Of a stretch of 64,000 nucleotides of DNA, positions 1 through 15,399 are shown in pieces. The position numbers were made by a program, and so were the translations under genes. This DNA comes from Phragmites australis (lineage: Eukaryota; Streptophyta; Magnoliopsida; Poales; Poaceae). Below the pieces are notes generated by a model. The model searched no databases. It was not told where the DNA came from and was given only the letters and a program-made list of their open reading frames with translations. The stretch covers positions 51,881,001 through 51,945,000 of the forward strand of contig NC_084921.1 in assembly GCF_958298935.1 (NCBI RefSeq), read 5' to 3'. Each line of letters begins with the position of its first letter. Within the stretch, counting starts at the first letter, position 1.

Positions 1-3189
<3,189 letters not shown>

Positions 3190-3255
3190 CTTCGGTTCAA
3201 CTGGCTTTGGCAGACGAGCTGTTGGTGTTGTGTGAGAGCTCGCAGAGCGCGCCGG

Positions 3256-3265
3256 CTATTTATAG
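3256..3265 (-). promoter_or_regulatory. TATA box of the lipoxygenase gene
   Basis: On the minus strand this reads CTATAAATAG, a consensus plant TATA box, 67 bp upstream of the lipoxygenase start codon at 3189. The position fits a short 5' UTR. Confidence 0.6.
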
Positions 3266-4297
3266 CATTAGGGCGACCACAATGTTTATTATCTAACCGG
3301 TAGCAGGGTGAGTCGTATGCATAATAGTTGCTGTAATTGATATAATGTATAGTAATAGTATGGATATTAAGATATAATCTATGTTTCAATTAAAAAATAG
3401 CATGTCTAACATTAGGTAGTAGCAACAGAACATGGATGAACGGATGAGAGAGAAACAACATTCTTTTAATGCTTTTTCTTCGGTAGTAGTACTACTATCT
3501 GTTTTAATACCACCCAACAATATTTGTTATGGACAACAAGTACTTTCTAAGAGCATCTTTAATAGACTAGTTAAATTACATCATTTATATTTTTATATAG
3601 GGAGTCATCTAAAAAGATTCTCACATCATATCTTTTTTCATTCTAACGTACTATCCATATTCCACCATTCATAATACACTCTCCTATATTTTATTAATTT
3701 TTTTAACTAACCATACCCAATCCAATTCAATCAAATTTGTACACACAAAAACCATTGAAATTTAGATATATTCCTCAACCATTGAAATCACCCAACCTTG
3801 CTCAGTTGAGCCATCAAGCAATGAAAAACTCATAAATTGACAACAAAGGCCTTGAATTTTTCATGTTACAGTTCCATAAGTTTATAGCTCACAAGTCATT
3901 CACAATTAGCTTGGCAATAATTGAATCTGCAATACTACAACAACAATAATTCAGAATTGAATAAGGTAAAACTAAAGCTTGCTTGCGCAAGAACGGACAC
4001 CAGAAACCAGATAGCCTTGCCCTCATACAGTATGCAGTGCCATATCTCTATCTTGCAGCTTCAAGCTAGCAATCAAAAAATTAAAATGTCAAAGGAGTCA
4101 CAACCATGTGCAGACAACACAAGAAAACAATCATTAGATACATGATTGATCTATCAGTTTTGCAATCTTCGTTACCATGACAAAAACTACAAGCTAGATA
4201 ATAGATTCTAATTCCATCAACAAGCAAATCAAGAACCAATGCAAGATGAGCTCACTGTACAGAGGGGCAGCTCCAGTGCCTGTCTGGTGATGATGAG
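3266..4297. other. AT-rich upstream region of the lipoxygenase gene
   Basis: No convincing ORF. The first few hundred bases are the lipoxygenase promoter. Around 3540-3700 the phrase AGAGCATCTTTAATAGAC resembles the ends of grass MITEs (usually GAGCATCTCCAACAG), but no matching inverted end was found. Nothing else is recognised. Confidence 0.4.
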
Positions 4298-4825
4298 CTA
4301 GAGCCACCCGTAGCCGAGGAAGTTCTGCTCCACGCCGATGAGCAACCACACCGGCAGCGTGGCCGAGAACGACCCAATGAGGAAGCTGACGCAGTCCCCA
4401 AGGTCCTTGGAGCCGTCCGTGCTGTGCCTGCTCGCCGCCCAGTCTACTCATGAGCCCACACCGCGCCGCCACACGATAGATGCGCCCTGCTCACGAGCCC
4501 CTAATGCGTCGCCACCCATGAGGTCCTTGGAGACAAGCAGCAGCACCACCAAGGCCACCTCCATGCCTGTACTCCTCCCCACCCCAGTACTCCCCGCCAC
4601 CATCCTCGTCGCCGCGCACCTCACCGCCTCCTCTCTCTTGTTCCTGCTCTCCCCAACCAACACGGATGACCACGGCTTGGCCTCGATCTGCCGCACATGC
4701 GCCCGCAGCGCAACAACGATCTCCCTCCTCGGCAGCACGAGGCCTAGCCCCAACGTCGCGAGGACATGAAGCAGCAGCGGATGCCGCGTCGTGGAGGGGA
4801 GGCACATGATGGGCGATGGCGACAT
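4298..4825 (-). pseudogene. disabled ORF for a small membrane-like protein
   Basis: A single minus-strand frame of 176 codons runs from ATG at 4825 to TAG at 4298, interrupted only by one TGA (4450-4448, codon 126). Both sides of the TGA look protein-like. The first part has hydrophobic stretches around LLLHVLATLGLGLVLP and VALVVLLLVSKDLMGG. The second part contains SKDLGDCVSFLIGSFSATLP and ends in VEQNFLGYGWL. The amphipathic and hydrophobic pattern and the GC-rich codon use suggest a former grass gene of about 175 aa with one or more membrane helices. I do not recognise the family. The ATG could also be at 4957. The reading as one broken gene is inference from frame continuity. Confidence 0.4.
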
Positions 4826-5380
4826 TAGATTGGTTTTTGAGAGAAAGAGAGAGAGGAGGCTGCGCTGCTTGGAGACCAGGTGACTGAGTGGAAACCACCG
4901 GAGTTGGGGAAGATGACGCGCGAAAGCTCGATTCAGCCAGGGAAGTGGAGGATTCACGTGGGAAACAGCGGGGACGACCCTGGGCGACCTTCCTCTTCGC
5001 GATTTGAGGCTCGGTTGGGCGAAATCTGGCTTGGCTGTGTGGGATTTGGGGCTCGAGGTGGTGCTGCAGTGGTGCTGCTATGTTCTTGCGTGCAGGTCGA
5101 AGGGGAGCCACAGAGGCAGCCAGCGTCGGGGGCTTAGGGCGGAGCTATGGAGGCCGGATCGTGGCGGGAGTGAGCGGCGGTTGGAGGATGGCATGTGGGA
5201 AGAGACACACCAGACTTGGCATGTGGGGGGAACGGGATAATGCGCTCGCAAAAATAGCGTGGACGATGATGAGGCTATTGGAGACCGTTTTTCGCTCGTT
5301 TTAGCTACTCGCTCGGATGGCATGGATGGTAGCGAGGCTTTCGGAGTTGCCCTAACCTCTCTTATTCTCCCATTGTTGGG
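4826..5380. other. GC-rich then mixed region, nothing identified
   Basis: Upstream side of the disabled ORF. Overlapping ORFs on both strands are compositional. The right end (about 5325-5355) contains GGAGTTGCCCTAA, a phrase like the termini of some grass hAT-type MITEs, but no partner terminus was found. Confidence 0.3.
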
Positions 5381-5720
5381 TTCATGGAGTGAGGCATATA
5401 ATAATCACATCAATCAACATGTATCATTTTTGTGTATAAGATCAGCTCCAACAAAGACATCATTTGCCTCCTCTATCACTGTAGCGCCGACCATTGCCAC
5501 CTCTGCTGCCTCCAAACACACTCCAATAGAGATGGCTTTCAGTGCTACAGTATTGTAGCCGGCTGCACTGTTTAACACTGTTTACAGACGATGACTGTAG
5601 ATCCGAAGGAGAGAGGAGAGTAATAAAAGATATAAAATATGATAATTACTTAAAGATAAAAAATAAAGAATACTATAATAATATTTTAAAAATAGATTTT
5701 TAAGTGTCTACGTAACTGAG
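5381..5720. mobile_element. MITE-like fragment
   Basis: Contains the string AGATCAGCTCCAACA near 5438, followed by repeated ACTGTAGC and CTACAGTATTGTAGC phrases and then an AT-rich tail. These phrases are common at one end of grass MITEs of the GAGCATCTCCAACAG type. No second terminus or target duplication was located, so this is a fragment at best. Confidence 0.3.
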
Positions 5721-7480
5721 ATAGTCTAACCATTTAGAACACAGATGAGATCTCGTTATTAATATTATTATTTTGTTTAGGATTACGAGTAGGTCTCAAT
5801 TATTGTTGGTGTTAAGAGAGGCGTGGCCCGTGGGTAGCGTGGCCTCTGTCTACGCCCATGTGTGCATACAGTCTGTACAGTGACAGTGTCGCACACAGTC
5901 TCAGCTGGGCCCTGCCGTGTGTGTGGGTACGTTCGTTGTGCGCTGCACTGAATGCGCCGAGCCGCCGACGAGTCTCCCCATTCAGCCGAAGGCATTGAAC
6001 CAAAAACTTAAGCGGGTAGGGAAGATCAACAATTCTCTCTTATCGTGGAGTATAAACTGACGTGAAAAGATAAATAATACTATACTTATACTTCAGTAGA
6101 CTTCCTTTCACGTGAAGATTTCTCGGGCCTCAGACTAAAATAGGAGTGGAAAAAACAATTCTTTTATTAAATTACATTAGCTATTACTTAAACTTACAAT
6201 CTCTGATTCTGATATCATATCAAACGGCATACAAGCCAATTGATTCTAAAAGGACGCATGATTCACTTATACTCTAAAAAAATTCGTCTGTCAGCATACT
6301 CGTTCATTAAAGTTCTCCACGGCAGCCAGATCGTGTTGCATGCATACGATATTGAATTATTAATTACGGTTGGTAGCCTTCATATTGTACTCGGTTCAGG
6401 CCCATTAGGGTCCATTAGGGTATTGCTAGATTTCAATTGCCTGTAAGTTTTCTTAACTTTAACCCGATGTTACCGCGGGATTAATTTGGAGGCTCTCTCG
6501 TGTGGCCTTGATCGTTGACTCGTGGTCATCTTCTCTGGTGGCCTCATCATTTTCTGATCTCAGGGGACGGCGAAGTAGGTTCCTCTGGTAATCACTGTAC
6601 CATGCCCTTTTTTCTTTTACTGTTTTCCAAGATAACCTTGCATAGCAATATTTTTCATACTTCCATTTTTTAACGGAGATTCGTACTTTCGTTTTATTTA
6701 ATATGCTGCTATATATTGGCCTGTAGCCCTGTCCCAACCACTCATATGTTTGGTTTTGTTTGTGTACATGATGACAGCTTGTGATAAATGAGCGATGGAA
6801 GGATGGTTAATCGTACTCGACATCAATCGCAAAAGGGGGAAATAAGGGACCCCACACCAACTATCTGTTTTAATCTGATGCCAACTTGCACTAAAAGATC
6901 GATCCAATCGTTTAGGCTTGCATAATTTTATCCACTGGACTGATATAAGCCAACAAGATATGGTCACATGGTATCTTTTTTTTTTTTGGTTGAAGTTTGG
7001 TTCGATATATATAATGATCTCGTGAAACACGCACAGTAACTAGACAAGAGAAGATATAGTCCATCTTCTGTCAGCTAGCGATTTGCTATCGTCGCCTAAA
7101 ATGTTGTTTAGGACAAGTCACTTTTCTACCCTTGGAAAATCCCTGGGCTTTCAGTGGTATATTAATTTACGTTTGGTAGAGCATCTAGAGGGAGCAGAGT
7201 AACTACACCTTCCAGTTCCAGGGTAAATCAAGAACAGTCCTGCAAGCAAGACTAGAGAAGAGATTCTCCAAAGAAGAGGTTTCAACAAGCCGGATATAGA
7301 AGTTCTGGAACCAATACTCTCTTCTTCCTCCATCCGTAAAAAGTAGAAAGAGGCGTCCCAACAGACGATTCGATCCGAGTGTCGGCTTCTTCAGCTACCC
7401 TCTCCTCCGGTGGCCTTTTGGTTCCGAATGGGGCTGGGATGCAAGGGGTCAGCAACCGGTGCAATATTTTAACTATTAGT
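5721..7480. other. intergenic sequence without recognisable genes
   Basis: Mixed AT-rich sequence with only short ORFs lacking recognisable domains. No tRNA, TIR pair or LTR terminus was found. Confidence 0.4.
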
Positions 7481-8130
7481 TTGAAGATCTATCTATCTAA
7501 GTAGGCTAGTTCTTCGCTCCCTATGGCAACGTGCTTATGTGGGGATTTTTATCCATTGCTAGGTTTCTGTGGTGGTGGCGCCATCTCCAGCGGTCGTTTA
7601 GCTCATGACTTTGTAAGATATGTAATATTATCCCTTCTAGCGGTTGGGGTGGAAGATCCATCCACTTGGATTGGATTTTGTGTTCTCAGGATCATCGGCT
7701 ATGTTTTTGATGGTGCTAGGTTCTTTCTAGATTGACGGTGCTATCGGTGATGCTAGATTCCTTTCCTAAGCCGCTGGTGTTTTCGACGGCGCCGATTCAT
7801 CTGCCTTGGCAAGTGCATGGATTGGACAGCTGATGCTCCAAGTGGAATCAAGTCTTGCGGCTAGCCAAAGTGTTTGGATGTCACTTCATGTAGCTTGCGC
7901 AGGTGCTCTGTTTCCCGTCCTCAGTGTTTCTCCTCCGCCTCAGAGCGTTGCGGCGGTCCGGCAAACTACAAGGTATTTAGGTGATGTGACGAAGACCCTG
8001 TAGGCTTCCTTCTTTTTTTTTTTTTTAGGATCTTATCTGTATTTTGTCAACCTTGAGAAGATTGATCTATATGCTTCCTGTTTTAATATAACTGGGCTTC
8101 TGCCACCCCCCCCCCCCCACCCACAAAAAA
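7481..8130 (+). mobile_element. possible 3' end of a non-LTR retroposon
   Basis: The stretch ends in a T-rich run, then ATCTTATCTGTATTTTGTCA, a phrase near 8079 reading TTTTAATATAACTGGGCTTC, a run of about 14 C (around 8107-8120) and an A-rich run. This layout resembles the 3' UTR and tail of grass LINE or SINE copies. No target duplication or reverse-transcriptase domain was found. Confidence 0.3.
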
Positions 8131-8185
8131 AACTGGATATATAAGTACTCCAACTTGGCGACCGGCTAGTTTTGATCGCATGTTT

Positions 8186-8352
8186 CGGCTTTGATCTCTT
8201 AATCAATTGAAGGACGTATCGTGATCCAGTTGATCTGGAGCAGGGTGACCTAAACGTCTATTCTATTTGCAAGCTGAAGAAATGAAACGCAAGTTGGCTC
8301 ACTACTGAATCTTGATTCGTCTTCTTTTCGCAGCAGCCCACTCAGCTCCGAT
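8186..8352 (+). repeat. direct repeat copy 1 (partner 9370-9537)
   Basis: About 165 bp sharing long blocks with 9370-9537. Both contain TCAATTGAAGGACGTATCG, then GTGACCTAAACGTCTATTC, then CTTTTCGCAGCAGC. The copies are roughly 85-90% alike by eye and about 1.19 kb apart in the same orientation. Origin unknown; possibly a segmental duplication or two copies of an unnamed element. Confidence 0.65.
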
Positions 8353-8840
8353 TAGACGTACGCGTGCCAATTTGCCACGCGACGCACGAGTTCTCTGTCG
8401 GGCTCGGGACACGCTGTCTTCTCTATCTCCTTCCCGGTTCCCTGGACGGCCCGCCACGTCCTTCCTCACATGCTCACATGCAGGCATGCCGGCGAAGTCC
8501 ATGGATTTTCTTTTCTTTTCTTCTTCTCGCTATCGTGCGAAGGCGCGGCCAACTGCTGTTGGGGTTTCAGACAGAATCATCATCAGGCTCGCTGTGTGTG
8601 TCCAATTAACGAGAAGGAAGAAGCAGGGGTGAAGCTACAATAGCCGATCCGAGTACACTGGCATGAGGGGAAAAAATGAAATCTCTATTATTAATAAATA
8701 CTTTAATTTCACATCTTATATATCATCTAATTTTAAATATGTGCATCATTTAGACTTAGATACATTGATATACGCACTCAAGTCTTTAGAACTCTAGCTT
8801 TACCCTGCGAAGAAGTGCAAGCAGAGAAGCTGCTCGTGGA

Positions 8841-9119
8841 ACGTGGATCACGTTCAGTGGTCCAGATGTGTCGTAGAGTTTCCAGGGCGTTGGCTTATGC
8901 GGCTTTTTCCAATGTTTGGAGCTCCTTGTCAGCACAGCAGTGGAGATGGTTCCGTTTCCGGCGATCTTCCTCGGCGACGGCAACCGGAGAACAAGACTTT
9001 AAAGGGCTTCGTTGTAATTTCTTTTCTCATAGGGCTTTTGGTACAATATGCGGATGTAATGTGTTTTCCTGGTAATATAATTTCATCCCTTCCGCAACCA
9101 AAAAAAAAAGAGCCGGTCC
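8841..9119 (+). mobile_element. short poly(A)-tailed retroposon insertion with TSD
   Basis: A 14-bp direct repeat AAGCTGCTCGTGGA occurs at 8827-8840 and again at 9120-9133. Between them lies about 270 bp ending in a run of about ten A (around 9100-9109), plus ten extra bases before the second repeat copy. This is the footprint of target-primed reverse transcription of a truncated LINE or a SINE-like RNA. No domain is readable in the insert. Confidence 0.55.
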
Positions 9120-9264
9120 AAGCTGCTCGTGGATCACGCGCGTCTCCTTTTTACGTACGTTACACAATTGCGTTGTTAGCCGGTTGTGGATCACGCTTGT
9201 GGTTGTGGCCCTACACAATTCTTGTTAATTCAGACGTAGCCCCAGCTAAAATCTAACCATTGTT

Positions 9265-9310
9265 CTGTCTCTAGCTCAGCTGGCGGATAGAATGAGGGCT
9301 CCTGCCTTAA
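9265..9310 (+). other. tRNA-Arg(CCT)-like 5' half (box A relic)
   Basis: TAGCTCAGCTGG (9272-9283) is a perfect pol III box A. It is followed by a D-arm-like GGCGGATAG and a stem-loop AGGG-CTCCTGC-CCTT-like segment whose 7-nt loop would present CCT (Arg). No proper box B or acceptor stem follows, so this is not a functional tRNA. It may be a tRNA-derived retroposon head or a decayed tRNA. Confidence 0.35.
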
Positions 9311-9369
9311 AAAATAAGAACTTTGCTAGTATATGATTTAGCCCAGCCAGATTAACCCATTGTTTTGTT

Positions 9370-9537
9370 TCGGTTTCGATCTCGAAATCAATTGAAGGAC
9401 GTATCGCGAGCGAGTTGATGTGGAGCAGGTGACCTAAACGTCTATTCTATTTGCAAGCTAGAGAAATGAAATGCAAATTGGCTTACTACAGAATCTTGAT
9501 TAGTCGTCTTCTTTTCGCAGCAGCTCGGCTCCGATTT
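9370..9537 (+). repeat. direct repeat copy 2 (partner 8186-8352)
   Basis: Second copy of the 165-bp repeat described at 8186, with scattered substitutions and small indels. It lies directly left of the copia relic that starts near 9540. Confidence 0.65.
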
Positions 9538-9540
9538 GTT

Positions 9541-12540
9541 AACACTATCGAGGAATCATTGCTACCGGTGTACTGTAGAGATTTTTTAAAAAAATAATCA
9601 CATACAGGAGATATAATGTAGGAGAAAAACTTTATCTTCTTTATTAATCTGTATTCTACAATATTCTGTCTTGTATACATAGTATCAAAAATCTTAAAAG
9701 ATAGAATCAAATCTTTTAAGAGATCGAGACAGCTCATATTTGGTTGTTAAACTCTAGGTTTCTTAACACCACTTTGTACACTTCTTGTAAAATGCATATA
9801 TCTCATCAAAACTAATTAAAAACCTAGTAAAAAAAATTATGAGAAAGAATATATAGCACACGACATGGTTACATGAATTGTCCCATTAAAAATCTTAATA
9901 TGAGAAACTTCAAAACAACTCGTTTAAGGAAAAAAAAAGTACAATTCACCCAAAATATTTCATATAATCTTCATGATTAACTTTGGACACTTAATCTTCT
10001 TGATTAAGATTTAATTCTTCGTATTGTTATTTGTGAAAATCCCCTCCCCCCAATGTACAACACTCTAAATCTCATCATCTCAATGCCACAAACACATCTT
10101 TCAAAACTAGATACAAGAAGAGACTTAGTGAATAAATATGTAGATTTTCATATGATTTGGTATATATTACCTTTATTTTATTCATTTTATACAATTCATG
10201 AGCATAAAAGAACTTGAAATTGATTTGCTTCGTTAAGTTATTTTTCATATATCCCAATTGCACTTATGCAATACATGTAACATTATCTTCATAAATAATG
10301 GTGGGGTTATTAGTAGTATTCAAACCACATGACTGTTTGATATAATTAATCCATCTTCTAAGCCATACGTATTCCCGTGCAGCTTCATATAAAGCTATTA
10401 TTTTTAAGTACTTCGTTGAAGTAGATATAAGACTTTGCTTTGAAGATTTCCAGGATATTGCAGTTCCACCACATAGAAAAATATAGTCAGTCTATGATTT
10501 TACTGTATACGGATCTGATAGATACTCAACATCTGCGGATCCAACCAGACTTAGGTCCCGATTCTTTCTGTAGAGCAGACCTAGATCTTTGCTACCTTGC
10601 AAGTAATACAGAATATTCTTCACGCCCTTCTAATGCCTTTTAGTAGGCTCTACGCTATATCATGCAAGTAGGTTTTCTGCAAATACTATGTCTGACCTAG
10701 TGCAATTAGCCAGATGCATTAGTGCACCTATTGCACTTAAGTATGAAAATTCCGGTCTCAATATTTCCTCCCCCTCTTCTCTAGGTCTATAGGGATCTTA
10801 ATCTACTTGCAATGACCTTTTGACCATAGGGGTTTTAGAGGGAAATGATTTTTCAAAACTAAACCGCTCTAACACCTTCTGAGTCTGGTTTGACTGATGT
10901 GCAAAAATTCCATCTGTCACGCGCTTTAGCTGCATGCCTAAGAAAAACTTGGTTTTATCCAAATCTTTCATTTCAAATTCAGACTTCAAGTACAAGCTTG
11001 TTTCTTCAATTTATTCTTCTGTACCGATGATATTAAGATCATCTTCATATGCAGAAATCCATTGTGTCACCAAACTATTTCAACCCATATAGCCAGGTAC
11101 CTTCGTATAAATGTTCGAATCAAGGCTCTATAAAGATATGCGGTCACAACATCCATCAGTTTTATTTTTAACTCTAGGTTGACTGCCATTGAGATAAAAT
11201 ATTTAAAGGTAATTCCACCCATGACTAGGGAATATGTTTCTTCATAATCAACGTATTTCTTGAGTGAAACCTTGTACAACTAGTTATGCTTTGTATCTTA
11301 TAATTTCATTCCTTTCATTCCTCTTATGAACAAAAATCCACTTGTATCTCACTGATTTGATGTGGGGAGGTGTGTGGTATATTGGCTCAAAAATATCTCT
11401 TTTGTTCAGGGATAACAATTCAGCTGTTATTGCCTTTTGCTAGTCTTTCCAATCTGACCTCATTCTACATTCAGTGAGCGATGCAAGTTCAAGGTCATGA
11501 TCTATAACTGTGACAATTTTACTTACGAAGTATATATTGACTATTGTGGTTGCTCTGTTTCAAGATTCCTCTGAATTCACATAGTTCATTGCTATTTCAT
11601 CATATGTTGTATTTTCATGTGCTTTTTCATCTTGCTCTTCATTATTTCTTTTAGGTATTTCTTCATTATTTCTTACTATGGAAGAAAGATCCTTTAGTTT
11701 ACCAGCGTCGATTTCAGCGCTCGCATTTTCACTGGTTTCTTCCCATGTGGGAAGATTCAAAACTCGTATGCCTATTTTCTTAGGTTCCACACCATCGTCA
11801 AGTCTCAACTGACTCCCATTCTTCTTCCTTTGAGGTATTTTTATGATCAGCTGTTGTAAGCTCTTATTTCTCACTTTTGCCAAACGTCTCCGGCTACTTG
11901 TAACTCGAGAAACCTAATTTCTTGTCATTTTATTATTTTTCGGAGCTTCTTGGATAAGATAAGGGGTACCTTCTTTTGTTACTTTCACCTTTTCTGGTGC
12001 ATTACGTGTAGGCACATACGACTTAGTCAAATCACAAAAATGATCAGGCAAAACGTTTGCTAATTTTTACAAATCGATAATTTTCTATACTTCATCATTT
12101 GCTTCACTAGTACGAGGATCATGTGCCGTAATTCCTTCCGTCTGCCAAATAACTTCTCGATATTTTTCATCCAAGGGTATATTTCCTCCCCCTAATGATA
12201 AAAATTTATTTTTATCAAATATGCAATCAAGGAAGTGGGCTGTATGCAAATTTTTGGTTGTTGGTTCTAAATATCGGATTATAGATGTAGTCTTATAACC
12301 GACATATATTTCAATTTTTCTCAAAGGTCCTATAGCGATTTACTGTGGCAACGATATTGGCACATAAACAATACATCCAAATTTGCGTAAATGAAAAAAA
12401 TTCATAATTACCGCCTTGCACTAGTTGCATAGTTGAATGAATGTTATATGAGGATAGTCTATAATCAATGAGAGCCGTCACATGTAAAACTGCATGTCCC
12501 TAATATATAACAGGCAAATTACAATATTACAACAAAGGTC
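9541..12540 (-). mobile_element. degenerate Ty1/copia retrotransposon
   Basis: Minus-strand fragments of a copia polyprotein appear in 5' to 3' order. Integrase C-terminal part at about 12480-12085 (KIEIYVGYKTTSIIRYLEP, with HLRKFGCIVYVPIS just upstream). Linker at 11883-11560. Reverse transcriptase at 11279-11067 (YVDYEETYSLVMGGITFKYF, VNLELKIKLMDVVTAYLY) and 10995-10798 (LKSEFEMKDLDKTKFFLGMQ, then the PMV motif). The 10.3-9.54 kb stretch is AT-rich, with phrases such as CATTAAAAATCTTAATATGAGAAA that resemble the 3' non-coding part and LTR of such elements. Many stops and frameshifts; gag, protease and clear LTR ends are not seen. A related relic lies at 61.4-62.2 kb. Confidence 0.8.
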
Positions 12541-13763
12541 TAGTAATAAATTTTATTCTTTTTATCAGTGCTCTGGCTAGTGGTGGCGTAGCGAGCGACA
12601 CGCGTGTGGCGATGATGACGTGGATCGATTACGCGGTGGGTGGAGTTTTGGGGCTTCGAGTGAAAGCCTAGTCTAGCTTTCTGCCAGTGCTGACGATGGC
12701 GATGCCAATGACGTCGCTTTCCTCCCTTAGGCATTGTCATGGTGCCCCCATACCCAGAGGATTTTCCAGGTGAAAACCCAGGTCCGGAATTCTGGACGGA
12801 TGATGGCGGCATCTTCGATGTCGCATCCTCCTTGGAGGAGTTGTCTTAGATATCCTTTCGCATGTTTGGGCGGCTGACGGCTTGGGCTCGACGTTCGGTC
12901 ATCTCGCTTTGTGCTCGGATGGTCGGCTGACATGCTAGAAAGGGGCGTGTTGTGTGGCGTCGGAGTTGCTGCGTCGATAGGCTCTAACGGAGCTCGACAA
13001 CGATGATAAGAGGCATGGTCTTTCCTAGTTACGTTTGTGGTGGCTGTGAGTGCCAGCGTGACGACGGCAAGGCAGCGATCGAGGTTCACTATGGGAAGTC
13101 GGAGCTGCTACGGTGAGAATTGAGCTTGGCAACAATGACCTACGGTGGGCTTTTCTTGAGTTGTGATTCTATGGTGGACGAGTCATTTAGTTGTCTTCAT
13201 CGCCTTGTGTCGTCCTGTCGTTTTGAGGTTTTGTCGGTTTTATCTCTAATTAACCTCCACCTTGTCGACCGCCGCCCCCGGACCTCCCTCTAGGCCTGCC
13301 AGCCAATGGAGCCCGACCCCAACCCCAACCCTAATCCTAACCCCGAACCCTAACCCAACCGCTGGACTACTCCTTCCTTCTTTGGTTTCTGACAGCTAAA
13401 TGATAGGGGCGCGACAGAGGTAAGTAACATGCGCTCAGATCAGACTTTTCGGTTGGTTGCACCAACGGCGCGCGGACGCGGCCCTTGCCTAGCGAAGGAG
13501 CGTCGATCGACCAGCCCCAGGTGCCCTGTCTCCTGCTGGGTGGCGCCGGCCGGTGTGCGCGCGCTTTGGCACGCCAAATCGCGAGTCCACCATTGGACCC
13601 GCCTTGACTCCATTTCCATCCAGGTTTTGGATCGATCAGTCCTGTGCGCCTTTGCGGCATGAATGAAGTCCGGCGCTGCACTGGTTCGAAATCTCAACCG
13701 GGGAGGAGTGCTAGACCTCAAAAGCACAACACTTGGGGGCACCCAGGCCTACTGCTTCGACAC
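12541..13763. other. unassigned GC-rich sequence, transposon-like
   Basis: Moderately GC-rich, with overlapping ORFs on both strands and no recognised domain. It lies between the copia relic and a LINE and may be untranslated or captured sequence of an unidentified retroposon. It contains the telomere-like run listed separately. Confidence 0.3.
13316..13360. repeat. degenerate interstitial telomere-like repeats
   Basis: About seven C-rich units of the CCCTAA type in a row, with variants CCCCAA, CCCTAAT, CCTAACCC and CCGAACCC. Plant telomeres are (CCCTAAA)n; these are mostly one A shorter or mutated, so this is an interstitial relic and not a chromosome end. Confidence 0.55.
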
Positions 13764-15399
13764 AAGTACGCAGCAGGCACCAGAAGCTGTTCACGGCCCA
13801 GGAGAACCTCGACCCGAGCATGGTGTGCCAACCAAGGTCACGACCCAAATGAATGCGCGGCTGGACCGAGCCTTTACCCCGATGGAAATAGAAACGGCCT
13901 TGTTCATGATGAGGCCGAGTACAGCCCCCGGGGTGGACGGGTTCAGTGCGGGTTTTTTTTCGAAGGCACCGGGAAGTGCATGCCTTGGTTTTCTTAATGG
14001 AGGAGCAATGCCGGAGGAGGTAAACAAAACGTTACTTGTTTTGATTCTTAAAGTTCTACATCCGCAAGATTTATCTCAGTACAGACCAGTCTCCCTACGC
14101 ACTGTTTTGTATAAGATCTGTTCTAAGGCCATGGCTATCAGGCGAAGAGGTATTCTTGACGAGATTATTGCTGATGAGCAAAGCGCATTTGTCCCGGGTA
14201 GGCTCATTACAGACAACGTGATCATTGCGTATGAATGTATTCACTACCTCAGGAAGAAGAAAGGTAAAGGTGGGGCTTGTGTAGTGAAGCTAGATATGGT
14301 TAAAGCTTATGACCGCGTCGAATGGGGATATATGTATGCGATAATGAGAGCTCTCGGGCTCTCATAGAATTGGATTAACCTGATCATGAAATGTGTGACG
14401 ACGGTGTCCTTCTCTGTCAGAATAAATGGCATGTTCTCCCCACCTTTCAAGCCTACAAGGGGAATTCGTCAAGGTGATCCCATTTCACCATACATGTTCC
14501 TACTTTGTTCTGAAGGTTTGTCATGTATGCTTAAATACAGTGGTCCGCAGTACATCTCTAGGGGCATAAGGGTTAGTCGGCATGCGCCCTGGATCTCTCA
14601 CCTCCTCCTTGCAGATGATTGACTCATCTTCACTCAAGCTACAGTATGGAATGCAGAGAGGATTAATTCCATTCTGGATGCTTATAACAAGGGGTCCGGC
14701 CAGTTGGTTAATAAACAGAAGTCGGCAGTCTTCAGTTCCAATTGCGATGATGAGATGAAACAACTAGCACAAGGAATACTGCAGATTGACACTGAAGCCC
14801 TGTGCGAAAAATATTTGGGTCTTCCAACGGCGGTTGGTATGATCTCAGATGGTGCTTTCACTTATGTTGCTGATAGAGTGCGGAATTTTGTTTGTGGTTG
14901 GGGTGAAAATACAATGAGCTGCGCAGGACGCGAGGTTCTAATCAAATCAATTGCGCAGGCAATCCCCACGTACCCGATGAGCTGCTTCAAATTACCGGCG
15001 AATGTATGCCAGAAGATGACTTCTTACATCTCCAACTACTGGTGGGGAAGCAACATCGATAATCACAAAATACATTGGCAGGCCTGGCCAAAACTCACCC
15101 AACCGAAGGGAGAAGGCGGGATGGTCTTCCGGGATATGGCTCTCTTCAACCAAGCTATGCTCGGGAAGCAAGGCTGACGGTTGTTAACCCGCCTGGAAGC
15201 ACTGTGCACCAGAGTTGTCAAAGGCAAGTACTTCCCGAATGGCGATTTCTTGACAGCAACAAGAAAGAAAGAAGCTCTGAAACATGGTGTGCAATGCTAC
15301 ATGGCCGTCAGGTTCACAAGATGGGGGTAATAAAACGGATTGGCCCGGGTAATATCGTGAATGTGTGGGAAGATAATTGGATCCCCGGCAATGCAAAAA

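Noticed and set aside
4448..4450. TGA as a selenocysteine or readthrough codon
   Set aside because: Land plants have no selenocysteine insertion machinery; a plain nonsense mutation is the simpler reading.
9265..9310. Functional tRNA-Arg gene
   Set aside because: Box A and an anticodon-like loop are present, but no box B, T-arm or acceptor stem follows at the right distance.
13316..13360. True telomere or chromosome end
   Set aside because: Units are degenerate, only about 45 bp long, and flanked by transposons on both sides.
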